DNA from: Devosia sp.
Lineage (GTDB): Bacteria; Pseudomonadota; Alphaproteobacteria; Rhizobiales; Devosiaceae
Direction: 5' to 3'
DNA: 5,636 nt
Assembly: GCA_016793415.1 (NCBI GenBank)
Contig: JAEUMC010000714.1
Location: 1-5,636, forward strand
A program made the position numbers and the translations under genes. The notes beneath the pieces were generated by a model. It was not told where the DNA came from and made no database searches. It saw only the letters and a program-made list of their open reading frames with translations. Every line of letters starts with the position of its first letter. Positions within the stretch are counted from its first letter, which is position 1. Of the stretch, positions 1 to 5,636 are shown piece after piece.

Positions 1-138
1 GGGGTGCGCGTTATCGGGTTCGGACCGGGCCGGGTGCGGCTGTGCATCCATCGCGGGATCGCTGCAGCCAGTGTCACCGCCATCGCCGATGCCTTTGCGA
101 TGGCGGCGCGGGCAACGGGTAGAAAGCTAGGGGATTGA
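1..138 (+). CDS. C-terminal end of a threonine aldolase/beta-eliminating lyase-like PLP enzyme (partial)
   Basis: An open frame runs in from the left edge (frame 1) and ends at TGA 136-138, giving 45 visible residues beginning GVRVIGFGPGRVRLCIHRGI. A short glycine/proline stretch, then VRL-x-x-H and a final amphipathic helix, match the small C-terminal domain of fold-type I PLP enzymes of the L-threonine aldolase/beta-eliminating lyase group, where a 'VRLVTHLDV'-like strand precedes the last helix. Those enzymes cleave beta-hydroxy amino acids such as threonine to glycine plus an aldehyde in the cytoplasm. The PLP lysine and the rest of the active site lie outside the window, so the function is inferred from this tail alone. 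The stop codon sits two bases before the ATG of the hydrolase gene, which implies cotranscription and perhaps translational coupling. The alternative is another fold-type I PLP enzyme. Confidence 0.5.
   Translation, partial: GVRVIGFGPGRVRLCIHRGIAAASVTAIADAFAMAARATGRKLGD
129..134 (+). promoter_or_regulatory. Ribosome binding site of the CocE/NonD hydrolase gene
   Basis: AGGGGA lies six bases before ATG 141, which is good Shine-Dalgarno spacing. An in-frame TTG at 135 directly abuts this motif and so is a poor start. The site therefore decides in favour of ATG 141. It lies inside the last codons of the upstream gene. Confidence 0.7.
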
Positions 139-140
139 GC

Positions 141-2144
141 ATGTCGAAATGGGGGCCGATGCCCGAGGACCTGGAGGCCGCGCGCCGGGTGGTGGTGTCG
201 CGCAATGTGATGATCCCGATGCGCGACGGGAAACGACTGGCCACGGACATTTACCGGCCGGGCCTCGAGAATGGCGATCCGGCCCCGGGGCCGTTTCCCG
301 TCATCCTCACGCGCACTTCCTACGACAAGTCGAACCCGGTGATGCAGGTGGAGCCGGTGGGGCATTTCTTCGCCGCGCATGGCTACGCCGTCGCGATCCA
401 GGATCTGCGCGGGCGAGGGGAATCCGAGGACGTCGGCAATTATCACCACGTGGCCAACCCTGCCGAAGGCGATGATGGGTATGACACCGTGGAGTGGCTG
501 GCGGCGCAGCCCTGGAGCAACGGCCGAGTGGGCATGGTCGGCACCTCGCATAGCGCCGTGTGCACCAATGCCGCGGCGCTGAAACGTCCGCCCGGGCTCA
601 AGGCGGCGTGGATCGACTCAGCGCCGACAAGCGGCATGGACTGGCAATGCAGGCGCGGCGGCGCCATGGCGATGCAGATGTTTCCTGCCCTGTTCGTCCA
701 CGCCCATGATGCGCCGGAAATCCGCAACGACCCCGCTGCCCAGGCGCGCATCGAATGGGGTGGACGACATGTGCGCGACCAGTTGCTCAGCATGCCCTTC
801 AAGCCGGGGCAGACGGCGCTGGCCGCGGTGCCGAACCTCGAGCGCATCCTGTTCCACTATTACCAGGACGGCACGTTCAACGATTTCTGGGCGATGGAAG
901 TGCTCGACAACAAGTCGCGCTGGGATCAGTTCGCCGACATCCCATGCGTGCTCTCGACCGGCTGGTACGACCTCTTCACCGAAGAAGCGACGCAGCAGTT
1001 CGCCGAACTCGCGCGACGGAACACGGCTCAGATGAAGCTGATCGTGGGCCCATGGAACCACACCGCGATGCGCGGCGGCGGCAGCGTGGTGGGCGAGGTG
1101 GATTTCGGCGCCAGCGCCGCCTGGGGATACGCCCGCTACAACAGCGAACGGCTGCGCTGGTTCGATCGCTGGCTCAGGGACATTGAGACCGGGGTCGAGG
1201 AGGACCCGCCCGTGCGCCTGTTCACCATGGGCGGCGGGGCCGGCACGATCAGCGCCCCCACGGCAAGCGGGGCGGGGGTATTCGGCACCGGCATCGCCGC
1301 CAGGGGCTATCTCGCCCATGGCGGCCGCTGGCGAAGCGAAGCGGAGTGGCCGCTGTCACGCGCTGCTGCTACCCCGTTCTACCTCCATCCGGGGAACCGG
1401 CTCTCGACCGAAGCGCCGCCGGACAGCGCCGGAGCCGCCACCTGGACGCACGATCCGCAACATCCAGTGCCGACGCTGGGCGCGAGCGTTGCGCCGTTTC
1501 TCGAGTTCGTGCCGCTGCCCAAGGGCATCTCGCCGGATTATCTGTCGACGCGGGGCCGGATGACCACCTTCACCTATGACGGCCCGATGCATCAGCGTGA
1601 ACGGCCCGACATCTTCGGTTCGACCGAGCCTTATCCGATGCTTTCGGAACGCGCCGATGTGGTGGTGTTCGAAACCGAACCGCTGGCGGAAGCGGTGGAG
1701 GTGACCGGGCAGATCCGGGTGAAGCTATGGGTCAGCTCCAGCGCGCTCGACACCGATTTCACCGCCCGCCTGATCGACGCCTATCCGCCCAGCCCGGAGG
1801 TGCCGGAAGGCTATCACATGAACATCGTCGACTCGATCCTGCGCGCCCGCTTCCGCGACGGCTTCGATGCCGAAAAGCTCATGGAGCCAGGCACGGTCTA
1901 TCCGATCACCATCGTGCTGCCGCCAACCTCGAACGTGTTTGCGAGGGGACATCGCATCCGTCTCGACATTGCTTCCTCCAATTTCCCGCAGTTCGACGTG
2001 AACCCCAATACGGGCGAGCCTCTCGGTCGCCACACCCACTCCGTGCGGGCGCTGAACAGCGTCCATTTCGGCGCGAGCCATCCCTCGCATATCGTCTTGC
2101 CGATCATGCCCGTGGAGGTGACAGGCTCGCCTTCCGCGCTATAG
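141..2144 (+). CDS. CocE/NonD family hydrolase (peptidase S15-like alpha/beta hydrolase with C-terminal jelly-roll domain)
   Basis: This is a complete 667-residue serine hydrolase, normal length for the family. Members include cocaine esterase, alpha-amino acid ester hydrolases and X-Pro dipeptidyl peptidases, so the substrate is an ester or amide bond that the sequence does not define. The N-terminal part (about 20-355) is the alpha/beta hydrolase fold with an inserted helical cap: strand start VMIPMRDGKRLATDIYRP (24-41), RTSYDK with Tyr61 at the place of the oxyanion-hole tyrosine of CocE, and DLRGRGES (88-95). The nucleophile elbow is GTSHSA with Ser136. GWYDLF holds the likely acid Asp277, and GPWNHT holds the likely base His307. 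The C-terminal part (about 410-660) is the beta jelly-roll domain, with NPVPT-like HPVPTLGA, VEVTGQIRVKLWVSSSALDTDF and the SSNFPQFDVNPNTGE stretch typical of the family. There is no signal peptide or membrane segment, so it is probably cytoplasmic. The elbow is unusual: His and Ala replace the Tyr and Gly of the common GxSYxG. ATG 141 is preferred over TTG 135 because of the ribosome binding site. Confidence 0.93.
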   Translation: MSKWGPMPEDLEAARRVVVSRNVMIPMRDGKRLATDIYRPGLENGDPAPGPFPVILTRTSYDKSNPVMQVEPVGHFFAAHGYAVAIQDLRGRGESEDVGNYHHVANPAEGDDGYDTVEWLAAQPWSNGRVGMVGTSHSAVCTNAAALKRPPGLKAAWIDSAPTSGMDWQCRRGGAMAMQMFPALFVHAHDAPEIRNDPAAQARIEWGGRHVRDQLLSMPFKPGQTALAAVPNLERILFHYYQDGTFNDFWAMEVLDNKSRWDQFADIPCVLSTGWYDLFTEEATQQFAELARRNTAQMKLIVGPWNHTAMRGGGSVVGEVDFGASAAWGYARYNSERLRWFDRWLRDIETGVEEDPPVRLFTMGGGAGTISAPTASGAGVFGTGIAARGYLAHGGRWRSEAEWPLSRAAATPFYLHPGNRLSTEAPPDSAGAATWTHDPQHPVPTLGASVAPFLEFVPLPKGISPDYLSTRGRMTTFTYDGPMHQRERPDIFGSTEPYPMLSERADVVVFETEPLAEAVEVTGQIRVKLWVSSSALDTDFTARLIDAYPPSPEVPEGYHMNIVDSILRARFRDGFDAEKLMEPGTVYPITIVLPPTSNVFARGHRIRLDIASSNFPQFDVNPNTGEPLGRHTHSVRALNSVHFGASHPSHIVLPIMPVEVTGSPSAL

Positions 2145-2155
2145 TCCGGTCCTCC

Positions 2156-2181
2156 GCACGGCCTCGCTGGTGAGGCGGTGC
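2156..2181 (+). promoter_or_regulatory. Possible stem-loop just before the regulator start
   Basis: GCAC at 2156-2159 pairs with GTGC at 2178-2181, and GCCTC at 2161-2165 pairs with GAGGC at 2172-2176. A single G/G mismatch separates the two helices, and the loop has six bases. The 3' arm contains the only purine-rich Shine-Dalgarno-like stretch (AGGCGG, 2173-2178) before ATG 2188. The hairpin could therefore mask that site or, less likely, slow transcription after the hydrolase gene. No T-run follows, so it is not a standard intrinsic terminator. Such short stems are common by chance in G+C-rich DNA. Confidence 0.3.
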
Positions 2182-2187
2182 CCGACC

Positions 2188-2703
2188 ATGCGCGCTATGA
2201 GCACCATCTACGACACGACCGGCCTCAGCCCCGAATCCACTCGCCTCAGCGAACTCGAATATTCGATGATCGTCTCGATCAACGGCTTCTGGAGCTGGGT
2301 CTCGCACTGCGCCGAGGCAGCGGGAGGCCGGGGCATGGGGCCGCTCGACGTGCTGGTGCTGCACGCGATCAACCTGCGGGCGCGCAACAAGCGGCTGGCC
2401 GACATCTGTCTCGTGCTCAATATCGAGGACAGCCACACCGTGGCCTACTCGCTCAAGAAGCTCGAGGATTACGGCTACGCAACGCACCGCGTGGACGGCC
2501 GCGACCGCATCTATCAGAGCTCCCCCGACGGCGATGCCTTTTGCGTGCGTTACCTCGAAGTGCGCGAGAAGTCGCTGGTCGAAAGCCTCAGGGCCGACGA
2601 GGTCAATTTCGACCCCCTCGACGACACCGCCAGAACCCTCAACCGGATGGCGCGATACTACGACCACGCCAGCCGGACAGCGACGATCAGCAAGCGCCGC
2701 TAG
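2188..2703 (+). CDS. MarR-like winged-helix transcriptional regulator
   Basis: This 171-residue protein looks like a MarR-type dimeric DNA-binding regulator. An N-terminal helix (about 20-45, SELEYSMIVSINGFWSWVSH) and a C-terminal helical stretch (about 118-162) would form the dimer interface. Between them lies a winged helix: MGPLDVLVLHAI (50-61), a helix-turn-helix RLADICLVLNIEDSHTVAYS (69-88) continuing into LKKLEDYGY (89-97), and a charged wing VDGRDRIYQSSPDG (102-115). The helix-turn-helix followed by 'LKKLEDYGY' and the DGR wing is the classic MarR layout. It has no recognisable cysteine sensor or ligand motif, so the inducer is unknown. The gene lies 43 bases behind the hydrolase gene on the same strand and converges with the transporter operon, so it may control either group (inference). 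An in-frame GTG at 2170 would add six residues. ATG 2197 is also possible, but ATG 2188 has the best-placed purine-rich stretch (AGGCGG, nine bases upstream). Close relatives are often annotated only as 'winged helix DNA-binding protein'. Confidence 0.82.
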   Translation: MRAMSTIYDTTGLSPESTRLSELEYSMIVSINGFWSWVSHCAEAAGGRGMGPLDVLVLHAINLRARNKRLADICLVLNIEDSHTVAYSLKKLEDYGYATHRVDGRDRIYQSSPDGDAFCVRYLEVREKSLVESLRADEVNFDPLDDTARTLNRMARYYDHASRTATISKRR

Positions 2704-2788
2704 CCAGGTGTCTCGCTGTCAGCCTGACGCGGAGGGACACCCGACCTGAGCGCCTTGCGCCAACCACGAATGGCCTGGTCGGCACAGT
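2704..2788. other. Convergent intergenic region with an imperfect inverted repeat
   Basis: These 85 bases separate two genes that run toward each other, so transcripts from both sides should end here. GGTGTCTC at 2707-2714 can pair with GGGACACC at 2734-2741 (eight pairs including one G/T), with a 19-base loop that itself holds GTCAG/CTGAC. A second small repeat, GCGC-CTT-GCGC, lies at 2750-2760. Neither is followed by a T-run on either strand, so no standard intrinsic terminator can be called. Ending by Rho or by structure alone is possible. No gene or promoter is visible. Confidence 0.3.
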
Positions 2789-3700
2789 TCAGCGCTCGCT
2801 GCGGTGGCGCGGATCGATGATGTCGCGCAGCCCGTCACCCATCAGGTTGAGGCCGAGCACTGCCACCGCGATCACGATACCGGGAAACACGGCCACCCAC
2901 CAGGCTTCCTGGATATAGGTGCGGCCATCCGCGATGATGTTGCCGAGCGAGGCGGCCGGGGGCGGCGGGCCGACCCCGAGGAAGCTCATGATGGCTTCCG
3001 CGATGATCGAGACGGCGAAGACGAAGGTGAGCTGCACGATCAGCGGTGACAGGGCATTGGCGAGGATGTAGCGGAAGATGATGCGGCCGTGCCCGGCGCC
3101 CACGGCCCGCGCCGCCTCGACATACTGCATGCCCTGCGCGACGAGCACGGCGGCTCGCACGACGCGGGCGGTGCGTGGCGTGTAGGTGACGGTGAGGGCG
3201 ATGATCACGGTCAGCTCCGACGGCCCCAGGGCCGAGGCAAGCGCGATTGCCAGCAGCACGCCCGGAAAGGCCATCAACCCGTCGAGCACCCGCATGAGCA
3301 AACCGTCCAGCCAGCGCACATAGCTGGCCAGAGTCCCGAGGATGGTCCCGAGGATGCCGGTGAGCATCGCCACGATGAGACCGATCGCCAGTGAGACCCG
3401 CAGGCCGTAGATGACCCGGCTCAGGATATCGCGGCCGAAACCGTCGGTGCCGAACCAGAATCGCTCCGTTGGCCCCATCAGGATATCGCTGTAGTTGCTT
3501 TTGTTCGGGTCATAGGGCGCGACCCAGGGCGCCAGCAGGGCGATGGCCGTAAGGACAAAGAGGATCGTCGCGCCGATCAGGAACGATGGGTGCATCGAAA
3601 GTTCGCGCACGAACATCAGCGTGCGGCGGCGCCGTGCGCGACGCATCTCGCTGCGGAGCGAACCGCCGGCGTCGAGTGTCTCGATCGTTTCAGCGCTCAT
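2789..3700 (-). CDS. dppC: ABC transporter permease, DppC/OppC type (dipeptide/oligopeptide importer)
   Basis: This is one of the two inner-membrane permease subunits of a family 5 peptide-type ABC importer; it pairs with DppB to form the channel. It is 303 residues, the usual length. The arginine-rich cytoplasmic N-terminus (RRARRRR, 20-26) precedes the first membrane segment at about 41-61. Then comes the OppC N-terminal signature region FWFGTDGFGRDILSRVIYG (81-99). Further membrane segments fall at about 103-126, 145-175, 220-240 and 267-288. The cytoplasmic loop that docks on the ATPase is YVEAARAVGAGHGRIIF (193-209), a clear EAA motif with its conserved glycine. FLGVGPPPPAASLGNIIADG (240-259) and the end LRDIIDPRHR are also typical. 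The ATG lies inside the last codons of dppB (11-base overlap), implying translational coupling. It is the last gene of its operon; no ATPase gene follows. The gene symbol marks the family only: the substrate could be peptides or another compound, and is not shown by the sequence. Confidence 0.93.
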   Translation of the reverse strand: MSAETIETLDAGGSLRSEMRRARRRRTLMFVRELSMHPSFLIGATILFVLTAIALLAPWVAPYDPNKSNYSDILMGPTERFWFGTDGFGRDILSRVIYGLRVSLAIGLIVAMLTGILGTILGTLASYVRWLDGLLMRVLDGLMAFPGVLLAIALASALGPSELTVIIALTVTYTPRTARVVRAAVLVAQGMQYVEAARAVGAGHGRIIFRYILANALSPLIVQLTFVFAVSIIAEAIMSFLGVGPPPPAASLGNIIADGRTYIQEAWWVAVFPGIVIAVAVLGLNLMGDGLRDIIDPRHRSER

Positions 3701-4637
3701 CGCGCACCCTTGGGTCGATAAGGCCGTAGAGCATGTCGACGACGATGTTGACGAAAACGAAGATCGAAGCCGTTACCAGCAGGCCTCCCTGGATCACGGG
3801 AAAGTCGCGGCGCTGGATCGAACCGACGATGAGGCGTCCGACCCCCGGCAGGGAGAAGACCGACTCGATCACCACCGCGCCCGAGAGCAGCACGCCTGCG
3901 GTGACGCCGACGACGGTGACGATGGGGACGAGCGCATTGCGGAGCGCGTGCTTGAACACCACGACGCCGCGGCTCATGCCCTTGGCACGTGCGGTGCGGA
4001 TGAAGTCCTGATCCAGCACATCGAGCATGGCGGAGCGCGACATGCGGGCGATGACGCCCATCTGGGTGAAAGCCAGAGTGAGCGCGGGGAGCGTCATGCA
4101 GCGGACCCAGCCCCAGAAGTCCTCGGTGAACGGCACGAAGCCGCCGGTGGGCAGCCAGCCCAGCGTGACGCCGAACAGGATGATGAGTACGAGCCCGAAC
4201 CAGAAGTCGGGAATGGACAGTCCGATCAGGGCGGCGACCATCGATCCCTGATCGAGCCAGCTGTTGTGACGGACGGCGGCGAGGACGCCGAGCAGGGTGC
4301 CCATGATGGTTGTGAGCAGCAGCGACAACCCGGCGAGCGACAGGGTGACGGGAATGCGCTCGAGCACGGCATCAACCACGGAACGATTGAGCAGGTAGGA
4401 ATAGCCGAGGTCGCCCTGCAACAGGTCGCCGTACCAGTTGATGGCGCGCTCGATCAGCGGGCGGTCGATACCGAGCTGCTCGCGGATCTGCTGGATCTGT
4501 TCGGGGGTGGCGTCGGTGCCGCCGATCTCGGCGGAGACGTCGCCCGGCACCAGCCACATGATGAAGAAGGTCATCAGGGAGACGACGAAGAGCACCGGAA
4601 TGGCACTCAACAGCCTGCGGGCAAGAAACAGCAGCAT
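3690..4637 (-). CDS. dppB: ABC transporter permease, DppB/OppB type (dipeptide/oligopeptide importer)
   Basis: This is the partner permease of the DppC-type subunit in the inner membrane. It is 315 residues, the usual length. It begins with the family's LARRLLSAIPVLFVVSLMTF (5-24) first membrane segment. A periplasmic region follows with PGD (31-33), then 'IREQLGIDRPLIERAINWYG' (51-70) and GDLGYSYLLNRSV (75-87), both hallmarks of DppB proteins. More membrane segments lie at about 97-121, 131-159, 182-198, 236-258 and 284-306. The ATPase-docking loop is DFIRTARAKGMSRGVVVFKH (211-230), an EAA-type motif in which TARAKG replaces the canonical EAA. IESVFSLPGVGRLI (257-270) and the C-terminal IDPRVR are also family-typical. 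It lies 74 bases after the binding-protein stop and overlaps dppC. The first ATG in frame fits the N-terminus expected for the family. The symbol gives the family, not a proven substrate. Confidence 0.94.
   Translation of the reverse strand: MLLFLARRLLSAIPVLFVVSLMTFFIMWLVPGDVSAEIGGTDATPEQIQQIREQLGIDRPLIERAINWYGDLLQGDLGYSYLLNRSVVDAVLERIPVTLSLAGLSLLLTTIMGTLLGVLAAVRHNSWLDQGSMVAALIGLSIPDFWFGLVLIILFGVTLGWLPTGGFVPFTEDFWGWVRCMTLPALTLAFTQMGVIARMSRSAMLDVLDQDFIRTARAKGMSRGVVVFKHALRNALVPIVTVVGVTAGVLLSGAVVIESVFSLPGVGRLIVGSIQRRDFPVIQGGLLVTASIFVFVNIVVDMLYGLIDPRVRDER
3707..3711 (-). promoter_or_regulatory. Ribosome binding site of the DppC-type permease gene
   Basis: On the minus strand AAGGG lies six bases before the ATG at 3700-3698, within the coding sequence of dppB. 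It supports this start and the 11-base gene overlap. Confidence 0.65.
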
Positions 4638-4648
4638 GTCTTTGTCAG

Positions 4649-4652
4649 CCTC
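4649..4652 (-). promoter_or_regulatory. Weak ribosome binding site of the DppB-type permease gene
   Basis: GAGG on the minus strand lies 11 bases before the ATG at 4637-4635. The spacing is longer than ideal, which hints at modest translation of dppB compared with the binding protein. No better motif is visible in the gap. Confidence 0.4.
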
Positions 4653-4667
4653 GGGCCGAAAGCAGGG

Positions 4668-4693
4668 CCGGCGGAGCCCGAAGGCCCCGCCGG
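4668..4693 (-). promoter_or_regulatory. Intercistronic stem-loop with UUCG tetraloop between binding-protein and permease genes
   Basis: Read on the minus strand, CCGGCGG (4693-4687) pairs with CCGCCGG (4674-4668) and GCC (4685-4683) with GGC (4678-4676). They are joined by one G-U pair (4686 with 4675) and capped by a C(UUCG)G tetraloop. This gives an unbroken 11-pair RNA helix starting 18 bases after the binding-protein TAA and ending 30 bases before dppB. In plus-strand RNA the G-U position becomes an A/C mismatch and the loop becomes CGAA, so the element is optimised for this operon's transcript. What follows (CCCTGCTTTC) is only weakly T-rich, so full termination is unlikely. A role in stabilising the upstream mRNA end, or in partial termination, is inferred from such hairpins in other importer operons. 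Confidence 0.65.
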
Positions 4694-4711
4694 GGAAACT
4701 CCTGGCCGCGG

Positions 4712-5636
4712 TTACTGGGCGCGCCAGATGTCGTAGACGCGCGGGAAGCGGAAGGTCTTGAAGCCTTCAATGTTGGCGCGCGAGGCCTGCATCTGGCCGG
4801 TGTCGCCCAGCTTGATGATGCCGAAATACTCGTAGAGGCGCTTCTGGATCTTCTCGAAGGTCGCTTTGCGGTCTTCCTGCGTCGCGCCGGAGATCAGCTC
4901 CTGGTACAGCGCTTCGAGCTGATCGTCCTTGGCGACGAAGTGCGGGCGGGTACCGGTGAGGGTCGATGTGATGGCCACGGGGCCGAGATACGGCTCGATG
5001 CCCATGGTCAGCGTCCAGGCGTTCCAGCCGGTGTCCTGCATGCGCAGGTTCAGCACGGTGGGAAAGTCGACCTGGTTGATCACCGTCTTGATGCCGACCG
5101 CCGTCAGCTGCTCGGCGATCACGACCGCTGCGCGACCATGGAACGGGATGGTGTTGTCGGTGATGATCGTGAACGGCTCGTTGTTGTAGCCGGCCTCGGC
5201 GAGGAGCGCCTTGGCCCGCTCGACATCGTGCTTGTTGTAGTAGTCGGCAGCGCCGACATCGCCAACATCATAGGGCGTGCCGGGATAGGCCCAGTTGCCG
5301 TTGGCCTTGAACAGACCCTCGGAAGCGATGCCGACGATCGCCTCCATGTTCAGCGCCACCTGCACGGCCTCGCGGAACTTGACGTTGTTGGTCGGCGCCT
5401 CGTTGGCATTGAGGATCAGCGTGCCGAAGGCCCACTGCAGATTTTCGTAGAGCTTGATGCTGGAGTCATTGGCGAGGCGGCGGGCCGCCGGCACCGGAAT
5501 CTGGTCGAGGAGATCGACCTCGCCGGCCACGAGCGCCGCAACCGCGGCGCCGGGCTCGGGCATCATGAGCAAGGTGACCATGTCGAAGTAGGCCGTCTTC
5601 TTGCCGCCGAAACCGTCCGCACCGTCATAGCGGGTG
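4712..5636 (-). CDS. ABC transporter substrate-binding protein, family 5 (peptide/opine/nickel type), N-terminus outside the window
   Basis: This is the periplasmic receptor that captures the substrate and delivers it to the DppB/DppC channel. The frame stays open to the right edge, giving about 307 residues; the usual length is near 500-550, so roughly 200 residues including the signal peptide are missing. The internal ATG at 5581 is not the start: codons before it read GGKKTAYFD, the 'GGKPAYLD' region typical of the family, followed by PEPGAAVAALVAGEVDLLDQIP. Further family marks are LILNANEAPTNNVKFREAVQVALN (partner region around the hinge), the ERAKALLAEAGY lobe helix, IAEQLTAVGIKTVINQVDFPTVL, and a short terminal VYDIWRAQ before TAA 4714-4712. 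It is the first visible gene of the operon, upstream of dppB, separated by a stem-loop. The ligand cannot be told from sequence; peptides, or modified amino acids, are possible. Confidence 0.92.
   Translation of the reverse strand, partial: TRYDGADGFGGKKTAYFDMVTLLMMPEPGAAVAALVAGEVDLLDQIPVPAARRLANDSSIKLYENLQWAFGTLILNANEAPTNNVKFREAVQVALNMEAIVGIASEGLFKANGNWAYPGTPYDVGDVGAADYYNKHDVERAKALLAEAGYNNEPFTIITDNTIPFHGRAAVVIAEQLTAVGIKTVINQVDFPTVLNLRMQDTGWNAWTLTMGIEPYLGPVAITSTLTGTRPHFVAKDDQLEALYQELISGATQEDRKATFEKIQKRLYEYFGIIKLGDTGQMQASRANIEGFKTFRFPRVYDIWRAQ

Noticed and set aside
135..137. TTG as the start of the hydrolase
   Set aside because: It touches the AGGGGA ribosome binding site with no spacing, whereas ATG 141 lies six bases beyond it.
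618..1319. A 233-codon open frame on the minus strand within the hydrolase gene
   Set aside because: It is a shadow frame of the well-supported hydrolase coding sequence; its translation matches no family I know and has no suitable ribosome binding site that I can see.
2104..2667. A 187-codon open frame on the minus strand over the regulator gene
   Set aside because: The plus strand encodes a coherent winged-helix protein here, and the antisense product has no recognisable domain.
4668..4693. Reading the intercistronic hairpin as a full intrinsic terminator
   Set aside because: Only three consecutive T residues follow, several bases after the stem, and the next gene of the same operon begins 30 bases later without a visible promoter.
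3543..4736. A 397-codon open frame on the plus strand opposite both permease genes
   Set aside because: Its product is rich in Asp, Glu, His, Gln and Arg with no fold-like pattern, as expected from the complement of hydrophobic membrane-protein codons. The opposite strand encodes clear DppB and DppC proteins.
5579..5581. ATG as the start of the substrate-binding protein
   Set aside because: The frame stays open upstream to the window edge and encodes typical family 5 residues (GGKKTAYFD) before this Met, and a signal peptide is lacking after it.

Overview
The window is G+C-rich (roughly two thirds G+C by eye), densely coded bacterial DNA. It carries two gene groups that converge on each other. 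Codon use and gene content fit a Gram-negative proteobacterium, most likely an alphaproteobacterium, but no marker gene fixes the taxon. I see no mobile element, CRISPR array, tRNA or rRNA.

Plus-strand group (1-2703): first comes the last 45 codons of an upstream gene, whose tail resembles the C-terminus of the threonine aldolase/beta-eliminating lyase group of PLP enzymes. Two bases after its stop begins a complete CocE/NonD-type serine hydrolase (peptidase S15 family, 667 aa) with all three catalytic residues recognisable. A MarR-like winged-helix regulator (171 aa) follows after a 43-base gap. The spacing suggests one transcript starting upstream of the window.

Minus-strand group (2789-5636, read right to left): a family 5 (peptide/opine/nickel type) substrate-binding protein, entering from the right edge and incomplete, then a DppB-type permease and a DppC-type permease overlapping by 11 bases. 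This is the usual order of an oligopeptide ABC importer operon. The ATPase subunits are not here. They cannot follow dppC, because the convergent regulator gene lies there, so they must be upstream of the binding protein or elsewhere. Between the binding-protein gene and dppB lies a strong stem-loop with a UUCG tetraloop. It pairs fully only in the minus-strand RNA and could keep binding-protein mRNA in excess of permease mRNA.

Taken together (inference), this looks like an uptake-and-processing locus: the importer brings in a peptide or related amide/ester-bearing compound, a cytoplasmic acyl or aminoacyl hydrolase cleaves it, and a PLP enzyme works on an amino-acid product, perhaps under control of the MarR-like protein. 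The parts are individually familiar; I found no clear sign of an undescribed system. The most useful leads are the strand-specific intercistronic hairpin, an altered nucleophile elbow in the hydrolase, and the unknown substrate of the combined locus.
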